Source: Gymnogyps californianus (lineage: Eukaryota; Chordata; Aves; Accipitriformes; Cathartidae). From it: a DNA stretch of 64,000 nt. Positions within the stretch are counted from its first letter, which is position 1. The number at the start of each line of letters is the position of its first letter. Location: positions 6,138,001 to 6,202,000 of the forward strand of contig NC_059479.1 of NCBI RefSeq assembly GCF_018139145.2. The letters run 5' to 3'. The translations under genes were made by a program, and so were the position numbers. Positions 9,735 through 24,519 of this stretch are shown here, one piece after another. A model generated the notes under the pieces. It saw only the letters and a program-made list of their open reading frames with translations. It was not told where the DNA came from and ran no database searches.

Positions 9735-12700
9735 ATTATTTTTTTATTGACTAAATGAATGTTAAACCAGAATCCAAAAGCACAGTACAGCATTAGCATA
9801 GTGTCTTTCTAGGGGTTAGCCGTCAGGTATCTGGGAACCTATGTGCTCTGGTCAAACATGAAAATGCTAGCAAGAGCAATGCCCAAGCCTTTTGTGATAG
9901 CAAGTTCATCAGAGATGTACATAATGACCATCCCTAATTTGAAATACTAATATGTCCTCAAATTAATTTTAACAGGTAAATATCAACTATGGAAGTAGAA
10001 TTTAACATATTGCAAATTCTTGCCTTCATAGAATTACACACTGTGCTCTTGAGAGTTTTTTACATTTGTTATATTTATTAATTAGGACAATAACATGTCT
10101 GCTTCAGACATCAGTATATTTTAAGACTCGGAGCAAAAGAACAACATCAGTGCTTCAGGCACTGCTGCTCGAGCTTTCAAGATAACCTGAAGCATAATTT
10201 GGCTTCATGTTGTAAGCAGGTCTAGAGCCAAATTCAGTATTCCCTGCTGAGCTAGTCTAGATATCACATGTAGCTGTGGCATAGAAATGTATAAAAGAAC
10301 AGAAATTTGACCATTTTAATTTGAAGAACAGAATACATTGCATAAAGCTTTCCAGCTCCTTGACATTGAAAATAATGGTGTCTGACAGTTCTAGGGTTAA
10401 GTAGCCACTCATTCAGCACAGCATCGTTTATCTGCCAACAGTATGTGTCTCTTGTTGTTACTTCAAAGAAAAAATTCAATAAAAATTTAAATAAAAACAG
10501 ATCTGTCAGTATAAAGCTTTAATATTTTACACCATACTCAATCTCTTTCCTTTGTAAAGTGCTTTCATACTTCCTGAACTTGTCCTGCAGTACACAATTC
10601 TCATTATTTAAAAGAAAGAAACCATGAATCACCTTTAAACATCTACACTTTCCTGAAACATTAACAGTTATTTTTAATAGACATCACTCTGAAACTGGAT
10701 TCACTAAGTACTGTAGAATGCTTAAGAACTTTATGTAGATTGAGAGCTATAAGAATATATATGTTAAGTACTTCAGCATCATTACATACAAGCAGGTTAC
10801 TTGGTTAAGCATTCATGATTCAGAATATAACATTAGTGGTTTCATGTCTAAGCATAAATCTTTTCCTTCATGTATATGAAGTATACAATAGCCCTTAATT
10901 CCATATGCTCTCTCATACAGCACATTTGTTGTTACAGACTGCAGACTGCACTATAAATATACTTTGAAATAAGTGAAACAAAGGGTTCGGTTATTCAAGA
11001 CAATGGCCTCTCTATATATTTTTGCCCAATTTTTCCTTTACCCACCCACATTTTATAAATCTAACAATTAAATACTGCAGTATTCACTGCTTATGTCAGA
11101 CTTTTGTTTTAAAGCTGCTAGATCCAAGTAATCAAAGACAGTTTATGAGAGAGAGTTAATGTCTCTCTTCTGTAAGTGCATATGGCAAGGTATAGTCTCT
11201 CCATTTTAAGCTTTCTCCCATATATATTTTAATAATAAAATTATTAATCTATTTAGAAATCTCTCATACTATTTAACAATTCAGCTCTGGAGTGTAACTA
11301 CTTTGAGAAGAAAGGAAGTGAGCCACTGGCCCCATGTAACAGATTCAGATTATAATAGCTTCAATAAAAACATTTTCTTTAAATTTGATTGCACACCCTA
11401 AAAGCGAAATTAACAATCTGTCAAAGCCAATATGTTCATATAACGAAAAGATTGTAAAATATGATCATAATTATATGCAAATAAACAGGCTCGCTTCTAT
11501 TTGATTTTAAAAGTTTCTTCCAGGCAAAACATACTATCATCTATTTTCTATCCCAGTCACAAGTTTATAACCATGCTACCAATTACAGCACTAAAATTTT
11601 GTGAAAAAGATTATGATAAAATTGTCATTTCATATCAGCTTTACTGGGTAAAATATAGGCATTAAAATGATAACAGGAATAATCTATTATCTTATTTAAG
11701 TATCTTCATTATTTGAAATGATAGTTGCTCCACACTATTTGCCAAAATACGTTAAGTGTTTTTAAAAGTCATAAACCTCTGCCGCTCTCTTCTTTACACA
11801 AGTGTTAACTATAAAGTTCTATCATATATTATGAAATAAAAGGGTTCAAGTCAACCCAATAATATTAAATCTGTTCTTTCAATAATAAAATCCATGTAGC
11901 TGAGAGCTGCTCATTATTTATTTAGCTTCCACAAACCAACACCTGAATTTGTTTCCTTGTAACTTCACTTCACTGTTTATCTTTCTTTTCCTAGAAGAAA
12001 AATTGTAGCTGTATCTTCCCACTCCTGTATGTTGCACTATTCTCTGGTATGAATCTACCTGTATCATCCCATTCCATTACCACTTATGAATCCAGGTAAT
12101 CATCACATAACGTCTAACTGAATGCATGGTCCTATCCATATCACCACTGAAAATAATCTATCTGAAATCCCCAAATAACCTAAATGTGATCTCAGACCTC
12201 CATACCACAATACTGTTAATTACATAGATCTTTCATTTCTTAAATAGCTCAACTGCTTTTCTGACAACTGGTTATATGTCCCTGCCTGATAGGAAAAACA
12301 AAAACCATACTCCAAAGTAAGCCATAGTGGAATACAATCCCCATAAATAGTAGAAGCGTGATCAAATACTGGTCAAAGCTACTCTTTCTGAAATTGCTTC
12401 AGAAATACATCCCCAGTACATCCCCCACATGCAAATTGCCAAATGATCCTTTCCATTGTATTCAGGAACACATATGAGCTCAGCTGAGGGCTCTCTGTTA
12501 CTGCACTCTCTGAGAACAGGCCACCTTCTGAAAAGCAAAAGCAGAAAGGCAAAGTAGATGCAAAAAAAAAAAAAAATGATTTACTGTAGCATTTGTAGAT
12601 GGCGGTACATGAGACTTCATTGGTGGAACTTCAATGAAGACAAGACATTACTAGAACAAGGCTAAGATGACACAAAAAGGAAAGAACTTGTGGATTTGGA

Positions 12701-15700
12701 GAAGGGGGAAAGAGCGCCCCGTACTTTTCAGGAGGCTGCTGTCACACCACTTACAGCCTAGCTCAGTCTCTGGGCAGTTTGTAGTTCAGTCTAAGCTGTG
12801 AAAGGTCTGACACAACTAATACTGAAGAAGAAGGTGTTGCAGCCTGCAGAAGTGAAGGGCTAGAATTCAAGCAGTCAGCACAGCTATGCTAGCTTTAAGG
12901 CTCACTTGTCAGAGCAGAACAGGATCAGAACAGAACAGTGTTTAAAATAGAACAGAGCTTAAAATATTTGAGTCCCCTTAGGAAAGTGCACTAATGAGGC
13001 AGTCTATCTATAACATCTAATTCCAAGCAATAGGCACACTGTAGAGCTGTGCTTACTCCCACAAGTCAAAGGAAGGGAATAATCTCCTTCTCAAAAAGCC
13101 AGTAGAATTTTTGTAATGAAAGTGAAGAAGAAAATGAAATGAAGTGGCAGAAACTAAGTTCAGTTTTGCAAGTCCAAGACGGGATACTAGACCCCATTCC
13201 CTATGGGCATATGTTAGTAGCTAGTATGCATCCTGCATATATTAGTGACACAACCCTTTTTGCTCCTCTGAAAGGAAAAATCTTGGCTTTCTGTTGGAGC
13301 ATGAGTTCACAAAGAGCCAAGGATATAGCTGGGAGGCTGCAAAATAATTAACCGGATCAAATAGCCAAGAAAAATAATGTCCAGGACTCAAAAGTGCAGA
13401 TAAAGCCCAGATGTGGGAGGTATGAGCGAAAGGGGACTCCTTAGCTTAACCTTGATTAGATAATTGCAAAAATAATGGTATGAAAGGTGACCTGCTTGCT
13501 CTTCTCAACACAGCAGTACTGCAGTTCTGCCACACTAAGGTTTTCAAAAAGGTAACCTGGCATCCGTGAAAGAAATCATTATGGACAGTAAACGACTCAG
13601 AAAGACTGCTTCTCATAGGAGGGACTGTAAAGGAGAGGAGAACTTCACCTAAAAAGGACGCGTCTTCAGATACTCCTCTGCACATATTTGCATCTCCTCC
13701 TAGCTGCCTTCCAGATGGCAGAGGAGAGCAACACCCAGCTGGGAGCTGTACTGACTGCATCAGGGGCAGCCCACCGCACGTGCAGGAAGGGGCTGCTCTT
13801 CCATTTCCACAGCAGAACATTTCCTCTTGTGGCCAAACCTCACTGTGGTTCATTCTCTTCTTTGCAAGTTTTAAATAAGTGTTTGATGACCTGTTTTGAG
13901 ATCCTCAGATGGAAAATGTTATTAATTCACTGTTATTTACAGTGGAATTTAATTATTTATAGAACTGAATCATAGCAGCACCAACCACTTCCCTTTATAA
14001 TGCTGGAAAACCTACCTTTTTTTTTTTTCTTTTTTTAAGAGAATAGCAGAAGAAACCTTTATTTTAGCAAATCAGGAATAACGTATATAAAAGTTCTTGG
14101 CACTTCAAGGGAAAAAATTTCGTCCTGATTTATACCTGACAATCACGCCATAATGCACACAATACACAAAATGCTCTTTTATGATTTAGAAATACTACAC
14201 AAATAAAGTTTGAAATCTTCCTGTGGAATTGTAACTGTGCAATCAATGAAAGCCCAACAGTTAATCAATGGTAGCTTCATCAGTGATTAGTTTATGTAAG
14301 GGCAGCCTTCCTCAGGTCCTTGATTTAAAAACTTGAAGTTAATTCAAAGCAACATGAGGCAGCCAGAAAAGCGTTGTCTACTACCTAAAAAGTCACACAT
14401 TTGAAAGTTATCTATCTGACATACAAAAGAAAGCCTACTGTTAATAATCACCACAAAAGTAGCAGAGGATTTGATAATATACCAAAAGATCAGTGTAATC
14501 AAAAAAAAGTGTTTTTCAGAAAAAAACCCAAAAATCTTTTAATATTTGTAGAAGTCTGGTAAAATAGCAACTGGTAAAGCTAAGTTTTCAACTAGTAAGA
14601 AAACAATGAGTGGCTTGCTGACTCTTCCCATTAATTATCTATTGTAACATTCATAAAGTTTCAGTATTTCAGACAAGCTTAGATGAAGATATAATTCCCT
14701 CTGAAATTCAGAGGCATTTATCAGATAAACAGAATTAATCTAAAAAATTCTCAACACTGAAAAGCATTGAATGCTGCAGATTTTAATTCCAGTAGCAGCT
14801 TTCATACCTGCCTCATAACAATGTAATGTTAATAGTTTTTTGCAGTTCAGTGAAAGTGTAGGTCAATTTGTAACTCACTCACTGTTAAAACATATACCTC
14901 AAAAAACCCCACATCAGAGAGGAGAAAAGCTGGAAATAGTAGTAGGATGATCCTGCTTGGTTCAAAGAAACATCTGCCAAAAAGAGGAGGAGAACATAAT
15001 CCTAAAATGATGGACAAAGAGTAAGCACTAGTGCAGCTCCGTCTGAAGAAGCAGGCCTCTGTCTTCAAGGCTCCTCTCGATTTTCACTGATTAATCGAGG
15101 CCAGGATATTACAAACAGCTTACATAAAATGCACAGGAATAGATCACCTCTAGAGCTAAATAGCAAAGTTAGATACATGCAGGACTCTTGCTGTTTTTCA
15201 ATCTTGCTCAGTTCCCCAATTTCCCTTTTTGTTGCCTTTTCTACTTTACATCACATTTCTGCTGTGGTATAGATGGTAACCCTTGGCTAAAATTCAAGAA
15301 TAAAAGATTAATTTTGCTTTAATAAGAAAGATGAAAGGTACAAAACCTGTACCTTGAAACCTATCCACTCCAAGGCTAGGTCTTCGTGACCTATGAGATG
15401 TATGTTCAAAAGAAGTCCATGTCCTTCTAGTCAATCATTAAATGTAAAGACATCTGTTAATAAATAAATAAATATATAATCTAAATGCTCTATTTTGTCC
15501 TTAATTCTATGACTTTTTATATCATTTTATGTCAAGACTAGACAAAAAGCCCACACCCTAACACCTGCCATTTTCCATAGGCAGGTACCATACTACTATG
15601 AAAGCAAACTTGTGTAAGTACTTGGTCTTGTTCAGAGTCACAGTTTCTACAGTTAAGAAATTACTTCTTTGTAGCAGACAAAAATATAGCATTAAGAAAG

Positions 15701-17739
15701 CTTAATTTCTGGTGGTATTATGCACATAGTACCACCTTTACAGGCATAAGAATAGAAGCTTTAATAAACAGGATTACTTTTATCAATGATGAAAAGAGTA
15801 TGTCTAATCATTTGTAAGATTAAGACTTAAGACCTATACAGGATCTCTAAATGAAACTGATGACCAGATATTTAATATTTATTAGTATTTTTCATTTTCT
15901 GCATTCTCTAACATGATTTACACTTTTAAAAAGAAGTATTGGTGTACACTGTTGGTAGGTGTGCTTAACAGGGCCACTTAAAAAGAAAACTGTATCTGTC
16001 CTCCTTGTATTTGCTAGAAGGAAGACAACAGGGAAGTCACGGGTCACAGAAACACACATTGCTATGTGCCCTTCTTGAAACTTACCTTGGGCTGAACTAC
16101 ATATACCATTTTGTCACAGCTGAAGATAAAGAATAACATTGTTTTTATAGAAATTGAAAAAAAAAATAAAATAAATCAAAGCTGTTATTTTTAACTATAT
16201 CAACAAGGCAATTTAACTACCAGTGAAGTAGAGGTGCTACTTCAGAGTCATATTAACCTCTTCAATATACGGCTCTTCCAACTGTTTTAACCTGTAGGGT
16301 CATCTGGCAACAACCAGCCTTCACTTGTGAGTATTCCTTCTTTCTACCTCTTCTGGATGCTACTTAGCTATCTGCTTGTAATAGTTCCCCCCACCCTCCC
16401 AACATTAAAGCCTGGACAAAATTTATTCTTCAAATGTTAACTTTTTAAAAAATTTGTTCCTCTTGGCACTTGTTTGCTATTTGCTCGCCTTTGAATAGAT
16501 TTTTCTTTCCACGTTTTTAATGTTTGGTGTCATGATTGGTTTCTTTCTTTACCTGGGAAATTAGAAAACAAGAAAAACTTTCCAAAAAATCCTCCACAGT
16601 CAGTAATTTTCCAATAACAAGCAGTAACTCCTCCCACCTGCCACTGGATATAGCTATTCACCATTATTAAGTACTTCTAGTTCCCCACAGCTAGACAAAT
16701 CCCAAAGTACCTTCTTTATTGCATTTTTTTATTGATGAGGTTTGTCATTTTATGGGATGTGGTATAATAGAGGGCAATTTAGTCACTGATGCACACAAAT
16801 GTTACCTTTTTGCAATGCGTCAGCAGCAATAATCTTCTTTCAAATATGCTGAGAAGCAGCTATAAACCTTCTTCTGCCAGAGGCAAGCTCTAGTGAGTCA
16901 AACTCAGCTGTGCTAAGAGATCTTCACAGACTGTGTTTTTTTAAGGTCTACGTTCATCAAATATAGCAATAATTAAGGCACAAAAGCAGTTCAATTTTTG
17001 CATGGCCCAAAGAAAATAGCCACTGAATTATCTCTTAAGTTTTCAAAACAGTTTATTTATTTGATGCCTTTTTAGTGGTTCTGTGTGAAAACCTTGAGGA
17101 AGACATGAGGCCCAGATACTATTTGCATGTCTTAATCATCTCAGGAAAGGGATTAGATGGGTCACAGGAAACAATGAACTCCAGGAAAACCTGTTAACAT
17201 TCCAGCTGATAGCAGAACTCCTGCAAATGGAAAGGTGTCAGGCATAGACCCCTGATTCCTGTGGATCAAAACTTTTTCTCTTAACCTTGGTGAAAGTATC
17301 ACTTTTAACTTCACCAGAAGCAGAAAGAAATGAAAGTCTGATCCTCTCTTCAAGCTTTACAAGTCAGCTAAATAAAAGGTATTACAGCATGCAATTGCAT
17401 GAAGCAGTAATATTCATTGAAATGAAGAATTTTTTCCCCAAGTACTAGAAAACACTTGATACTTGCTAACAGAAATGGAAATATTTCACGGAACAAGTTA
17501 TAGAAGTGGTATTTTCACTAGAAACAATCTGAACTAAATCAGTCAATCACTATTTATATCTAGAAGTGAAACATTGGACAGATTAAAAAAAGGGAACTCA
17601 TCCACCAAACTTGTTTCTGAATAAGCTGAAGCTGTAAACTACGATCGTCATTCACAGAGCAATAGCTCCCAGGGCCAGTAATTCTAGGAGTGACAGACAG
17701 GCATGGGAGACCCTGTAAGTGTTGTTACAGCCCAGGTAT
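9735..17739. other. AT-rich non-coding stretch
   Basis: Unique AT-rich sequence. It contains an A15 run (12562-12576), a T-rich run (14017-14036), a GAACA-rich patch near 12910-12955, and a somewhat GC-richer patch at about 13690-13850 that is open on both strands (135 codons on minus, 95 on plus). That composition inflates open frames, and I recognise no domain in either frame. No RNA gene, transposon end or promoter could be supported. Confidence 0.5.
14017..14036. repeat. T-rich homopolymer tract
   Basis: T12, then C, then T7: a simple low-complexity tract. Read on the minus strand it is an A-rich run, but no retrotransposed body or target duplication could be seen next to it. Confidence 0.8.
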
Positions 17740-17929
17740 TGGCCTGGAATCACAAGCTACTCAGTAATAATTTTTATTCCAATCGCAGCTTATGGCCCTG
17801 AGGAAATCACTTCATTTCTATCTCAGTTTTTTTCATTTATATATGGAGGAGGATGTACATTTTCCTATAAACCTATTTCAGAGGGGCAGTGGGCAATTAC
17901 TTACGACTTGTAAAGCTTTCTGAGGTAAC
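17740..17929 (+). mobile_element. ancient MIR-like SINE
   Basis: The order of motifs matches the MIR/CORE-SINE group. TTATTCCAATCGCAGCTTAT corresponds to the usual '...TTCTATTCCCAGCTCT' segment. CCTGAGGAAATCACTTCATT corresponds to 'CTTGGGCAAGTCACTT'. TATCTCAGTTTTTTTCATTT corresponds to 'CCTCAGTTTCCCCATC'. TATATGGAGGAGGATG corresponds to 'TGTAAAATGGGGATGA'. A late ACTTGTAAAGCTTTCTGAGG corresponds to 'TGTAAAGCGCTTTGAG'. Such elements predate the bird-mammal split and are scarce and very diverged in birds, as this copy is. Identification is by eye from a known family pattern. Confidence 0.55.
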
Positions 17930-20055
17930 AAATCTCTCTTTTGCTCAAGTCTTGTATTTTAAAAAGCCTGCAATTTTCATAAATCTACCTCTAAACAGCT
18001 CATGGCACTAGAAAAACTAACCTAAATTCTGATTATACTTCCAGACTGAAATAAAAGTGACCTAAGAAAGTATAAATGAAATCTATCAATATCAAACATT
18101 GACCCTCACTGTGCCTGGGGAGAATTTTCTCAGCAACAACGATGGTGATGTATTGCAGGATCACTGCAATTAGCACCACTGAAATCTCCTAACCTAGCAA
18201 GTATTCCTTCCCACACCAGGAATTGGCATGTGTGCATATATATGTGTCTGTATCTGTCTCCCAGATGAGTTTGGCAATTATTTTTTGGCTTATTTTTGGT
18301 ACACATATATTTCCAATTCATGTTTTACATTATATAAACACAGAGATGGAAACTTAAACATGTCGAAAGAGATTCCAGCCAGCAACCCTGAGATACTGTT
18401 ACACATTTTGTACTACCCTTCATTTTTGTCTTTTCTCCTAAAGCAATTAACGTAACAATTGTTTCATAAACTGACAATAAGTAGGAATAGTAGTGAAGCA
18501 CTATTAAACCTAGAGTTATCCATCAAACTTCAAGCACTTAACTGTGGAGTTAAAAGGAACTGCAGATTCTGTGCATAGCCAACAATAAGATGCAGGACTT
18601 GCAAAATACGATTCCTCTCACATCACCACCATTCTCCAGACGTGCGCTTCTCCTTAATGACTATAGAGGGAATCCATGGTAATACAGTTCTTCACCTGGG
18701 AACCCTGGATAGCTGGGAGAATGCTGGGTGCTTGTTCTCTCACTCCAGTGTATCTTTCAGTCTGTTTATACATGTGACCACAGATATGCAGATTAAATAT
18801 GGCCAGTATCAGGAGCAGGAAGCTCTCAGAAGCTAAGTGCTAATAGACTTACCTAGTACTTGAATTAGCTATCACCTAGGAATCCTGAATGTTTCAAGCA
18901 TAAGCTGGTGCTTTTCATATTCTTTTTTTTTAATATATGTGCCATTGTCCTCTAAAAATGTATTCATCTTGTGATTATTTCTTCACTGACTGAAAAGCAC
19001 AATGAAAATAAAGCCTGTAATCTTTTCAGTATATTAGGCATATTCTAATAATCTTAATCTTTCTCTCTATTAGCAGCTATCTATAGAAGGCTACTTCAGT
19101 CAGCAGTGAATGGCTTGAGAAACCAAAAAGCACTTACTTTGTCCCTGAGACCAAAAGCTTCAAATCCCTACTTTTAAGTTGCTCTAGGATTGAGACATGA
19201 TTCCTTTCTCCTAAATGGCAGCACTATACACTGCTGCAATTCCACTGGGTCATTCTTTATGTAAATTCTCATTAAGAGAGGCTTGGGTAACATTACATTT
19301 GCAGTATACTTCTCCAGATTCTGTATTTTGAAATCCAGCAATAAAGCTAAAGCAGCTCTTTCATTAACTCACAAATGCCAGACAGAATACTTGGCTTGGC
19401 AGCCACATACAAGTTTTTTGGAATGTTTACAGACAAAAATCCTCTCCCTTGACCAAAACAATAAAAGGAATTATACCCACAGCTTTGGCCTGAAGATTGA
19501 AACATAATACAGCTGGAACTGAAAGTTAATGGTAAGTCAGTGTTGTCTGATACAGCTTCATACAATATTCTGATCCCATTGACCTTTTGAGGATAATGTG
19601 GCACCATTATTCATTCAAATTGTGGACATCTCAAGAGAGGAACCCACAATGTTTATTTTTCTTAAATGTTATTTTTCGTGCATTGCAACACAAAGGAAAG
19701 GACAAGAACAGAACGCTTGTAGAAATGGCGATAATAAACAGATTTAAAAAAACCCACAGCTAGAAAACCAGTAATAGATGCACTTTCCACAGACTTAGAG
19801 CTAGATATTGAGCAACCTATGGTTCTCTGGCCCCAAACCTGCAAACTAGTTTCCACCGAATTATCTGCTACTAGATTGCATAGGTCAGCCGTTTGTAAAA
19901 CTGTAAATGAAATATATTATAAAGAAAAGAAAGAACAAAATGTAGATTTCCCTTTTGCTTGTAATATGTAGGTTTTAATTTTTATTACATAAGAGATCCT
20001 ATCATGTCCTTATGTTGTTACATTTTCCAAAATGAATAAGCATTAAAGAATGGAC

Positions 20056-20078
20056 ATCAACCAAGAAACTTGGTTGAT
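20056..20078. repeat. perfect 10-bp stem hairpin, 3-nt loop
   Basis: ATCAACCAAG (20056-20065), loop AAA, then CTTGGTTGAT (20069-20078). The arms are exact reverse complements, and symmetry ends at the next base on each side. Confidence 0.9.
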
Positions 20079-23000
20079 CTGATAAAGTATGCTTTTTTGC
20101 TAGAATTTTCTTAGCACATAAGTGTTTTTGGAAACTCCATCACAGAGACTATGGGACCATATATAAACTGATAAACCTCATTGCAGTGCTGTTGGTTAAC
20201 TGATACCATGGTGGCTTTTAAGTGCCACAGTATAGAATCACATAGAGCAAACCGAGAATTCCTGAGAAAAAGGCTTATCCAAGTTCCCATCACTCACCCC
20301 GCCATATTTCAGGTGAATGTGCCAAGTCCTGGATGCTCTCTATTGCAAGGGAAGCTTTTAGTTTCTTCTTTTAGATTTGCTCTGCTTTGCAAGAGATTGA
20401 AGCCAGGCCTCACATCCTAGTAACTCCACTAATTAAGCTAATTAGCTCTCTATATCAGATTTCGTCCCATGAACTGATGAATATTACATTATTTAGAATA
20501 TGGTCAACTGCCAGGAGGCGGTAAGATGATCTGTCCCCAGAATGGCCAGTATAGATCAGGTGGAACAGTAGTTTCACCTCGCATTCTGTTATAAACACAT
20601 AACTATGTTATACTACAACATTATGTTCAATCTTTATAATACAGCTTTGTGTAGTTAACTCATAAATATATGTCCTACAAATTACACAGTGTATTTTCAC
20701 TTACAAGAGAGATCTAAATAGGAAAATAAAAAAAAAATAACATCCTAAATCACTCTAACATATAAGCCAACCTGTTAAACTGAATCAATATAGAAGCAGT
20801 AAAGCCAACCACCACAAAAAGACACAAAACATGATGCAGAATTAAAATCTGTGAAGACAACTGAAGTTATACTCAGCTTAGGTTATACTTGAATTTTACT
20901 TTTTACTTTTATATGTATGCATGCACTATGTGTAATCTTAGAAATTTATTATTTGGTCTAACTAATATTAACCAAAAAAATTTAAATTCCAAATAGAAAT
21001 CATAATGAAATGCCATTCTACAGTTTGCAACTTTACTTACAAATAGGACTAAAGATATTTTGAGACAGACTAAAATAAGACTTGTCTAGTGTATGCTAAA
21101 CTATCATTTCAACCTCTCTTATAAGAAAAAGGAAAATTCCTGCTCATGTTCACACTTAATTCATAACTGTTACAGCATAGCTGGTGATTACCCCAAACAC
21201 AAAAAAGACAGAATCAGATCTCCCATGACAAAATGCTCATATTTACATCATGCTCACAGACAACAGAACTGACTGATTGAAGCAGTTCAAGGATCTGAGA
21301 TGTCTATGCCAATGAACTCCACATATAGTATTAAAGACTGTTTTTCCTAAAAAAGGTATGTAATAATGCAAATATTAGAGTAATTATTTTAATACAAATA
21401 CACTTTTCAGGAGGAAATCAGTGTTTATGTTTTTAATATGGTGAAGACACAGTTCCTTTGTAAAGGAACGGTTGTGGATCTGATCTATTTTTCAGTTTCC
21501 TGTCTTTCATTAAACTTACCAGCTAAAATGTGACCATTTTATAGTAAAGGGTGCTTTATTATTTGGAGTTTGTTAAGGAAGGATTCTAAGGTTAGGATGG
21601 AAATTCTAGTTAAATTAAGAGTAAGAAAACAAAATAACCATAAAATAAAGAGATAATGGATATAAAACTGAAAGGATGAATTGGAGGCTTTACATCTTTT
21701 ATAGTTTACGTAACTCCTCCGAGTATCTGGCTGTCACTCATCTGGCATACTAAATAATAGTTATACAAAATGACAGAGAGATACAATATCCAAGTAGGCA
21801 AAACATTCACATGAGATGCAAGAGATCTATTTTCAAGTCCATGCGCTAAGCGGTGCTATAAAATACATTGGCTAGTCTAAGCCCTCCTATGCCTGCTTTT
21901 CTGTTTGCTAGGGGGAGAGAGGAAGAGATACGGATATCGGTTTGAGGATTTTTTTGAAATTTCAACAAACTCTACAGGACAGGAAAATGAAGTTGTTCTG
22001 GATATTTTCAAAATTCATTGCATGTATACTTACACATTTTACAACAGCATTTCTATGCCTTATTTTCAGATATTCATTAAGGAAAAAAGTTAACCCTATG
22101 GGCAAAATGCACACTAAACTGCAAGTTACAATCCTTGAGCCAATAAATGCACATTGAATGCTATTCCTTGAAAAAATGGCAGAAAGTAGTATCAGACTCA
22201 TTCCCATGGTACATCTCTTTCCACAGTCAGGCTCTATCTTTTGATAAGTCATTAGAAAAGATGACGTGTATCCTGGCACAACTAGGTCCTAGGGAAAAGT
22301 TGACAGATGTTACAGTATAAATCAGTTCTGATGCACATTGTGTTGCCTCCAGAGGCATCTTCTGGTCTTCTACAAAAGGTTACCGAACCATATATAATAC
22401 AAAAATGCAGATACAATTGTAAGGAATAAATGTAAGGTTCTGCTCTACCCCACTTAGAAAGTCTAATGCATGAATAATGTTCCATCTGCACAATGGTCAA
22501 ATGTGACTGAAATTGATTTTAGATGTACCACATGGAGCAGCACAGACCTTAACAAGCTTAGTGACATAGGGGACCTTGTCAGGAATCTGTACAAAATTCA
22601 TGATACAAGAAATTTGTATAAATGAGAATCTGGGACAATGAAGAATGGGGGTTATATTACAGGAAACTTTTGTACCAAGTAATCAAAATGAATCACATAC
22701 TGAAGGCATTCTCAAGTAGAATATAACAAAGTTTAGTCACATTAAATTTATAATAAACATGTGAAACATGTCAAATGTGCAGCTACATATCCTGACCATT
22801 AACTTTTCTGGATGCATGAATAAAACACGAGCAATGGGAAAAAAACAGTCTTCTGCTAACACGTTTAGCTGGATAGATTTTTCTTTGCCTGCAGCTTCAA
22901 TCTTTCCTCAACCTACCTTCGTCAACATCAGGGTAGTATATCCCACCTGCATCCGTGACAGTCTGGAGTTGCTCTAGGCTTCCTCATATCACTCCTAAAA

Positions 23001-23943
23001 TGCTAGACAATGATCCAATGATACCTGGCAGTTCTGCAGAGGAAAGAAAAAAGAGTTAGAGCAATAATATTCCACACTTTCTTTCCTCTTCTCATAGCAA
23101 ATGCTCCATGACACTGCAATGCTGGAGGGAGTTGATGTATAGAGAATTGCTCTAGCGTCTTGATTCTCCATCATGTTTTTGCTTGTGTAATTCTGTAATC
23201 ATTCTGAGCAGCCATATTAAACAAAGCAACAGGGAGAACTTGTGTTTGATCTGTGTTCGACAGGAGAGAAACTACGTTACAGCAGCGCTTTACTTCAGTA
23301 ATTTTTTGCACATTGAAAAATGCCATTTTATTCTGCTTGCTCTGTTTGGCTCACACTTGTTTCACATCTTGAGGGCTAGATTAATTCTCATTATTGGGTT
23401 CATCTAGATTCAGCATAACATGAACCACCTGGTGAAAACTCTCTACAAATATATCCGGGGGAAAAAAATCAGAATGCATTTATAGTCTGTTATTCCTCAA
23501 AATACATGGTTTTCTTATAAAGACTATACCACATTCAATACGTTTTTTTGTCAAAAAACAAAATAGTAACAATATTTCTTAAAATTCTTAGTTTTCAAAA
23601 TAAGCCATATATAAACATTTCCTATAAGGTTAAATCAAATTACTGAGTTTAAACGATTAATAACAAGCAAGTTTATTTTATCTTACCAAAACTATTTCAA
23701 AAGCTTGAAGATTTTTAATGATGACTTTGCTTTCCAGTCTTTCATTAATCTTTGTAAGGGTTATGGATTTAAAAAATTATTAAAAGAATGAAAAAGACTG
23801 TAAGATAAGTATTCTAAATTTTGGAAATACCCTATGCCAGAACTGGTACCTTTATTCATTAAAAGCTCAGGATCAACAACAATCTTTGAACAAGCACTTA
23901 TAAATATTTTTACCTTTCAACCTGACCTATCATTTTCATCAAT

Positions 23944-23971
23944 ATGTAAATACTATTGATGATATTTACAT
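23944..23971. repeat. 9-bp inverted repeat around a 10-nt loop
   Basis: ATGTAAATA is followed, 10 bases later, by TATTTACAT, its exact reverse complement. The arm word ATGTAAAT is one base from the POU-factor octamer ATGCAAAT, so two facing octamer-like sites are another way to read it. Confidence 0.8.
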
Positions 23972-24099
23972 CCATGTGTATTCACTGCACTCTGTTCACC
24001 TCATTTCTGGAATATGAAATAATTCGTTTCTTGATCAGCTCTTTAAATCCTCTGACTACAGCAGGCAAACACCTAACAAACAGGAACTGCCATATCCTG

Positions 24100-24170
24100 A
24101 TGAGGCAATAGTGTTATCTTCATTTTCTAGATGGAAAAGAGAGACAGAGAAAGAATAAAGTTTCCTTTAA
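24100..24170 (-). mobile_element. possible MIR-like SINE remnant
   Basis: ATCTTCATTTTCTAGATGG followed by an AGAGAGACAGAGAAAG stretch resembles the reverse-complement core of MIR ('CCATTTTACAGATGGGGAAA...AGGCACAGAGAGG'). Only this short block is convincing. Purine-rich sequence can mimic it. Confidence 0.3.
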
Positions 24171-24519
24171 ATTAGGACGTCCAATCTAAAATCCTAAGGG
24201 ATCCATTTTTCAGAGTACTTGCACTTATAGCGCAGTGAACATTAAAATCACTGATTTAATTTACTTCAAACTGGAAGTCAGTGTCAAATTCTCAAGCTGT
24301 AAGCCAAAAAAATTGAGGAAAACAGCATTAATATTTGTTCCAGTGTTTTTAAACACTATTCCCAAACCTCCAAATTGGATAAAATTCAATCTTAACAGCC
24401 TCAACCAGGAGAGTGTGCTCTCAAATCCTCCTAGCCAGTCCCACTCAGTATTTCCCACTACATCATGCACTGACAATTCTGCAGCCTTTGTGATGATCAA
24501 AATAATTTTTTATTTATAA

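Noticed and set aside
13446..13853. 135-codon open frame on the minus strand
   Set aside because: It lies in a locally GC-richer patch where stops are scarce on both strands (a 95-codon plus frame overlaps). There is no recognisable family.
21962..22279. 105-codon minus frame with hydrophobic stretches resembling a membrane protein
   Set aside because: Hydrophobic runs are expected from T-rich DNA. No family signature and no gene context.
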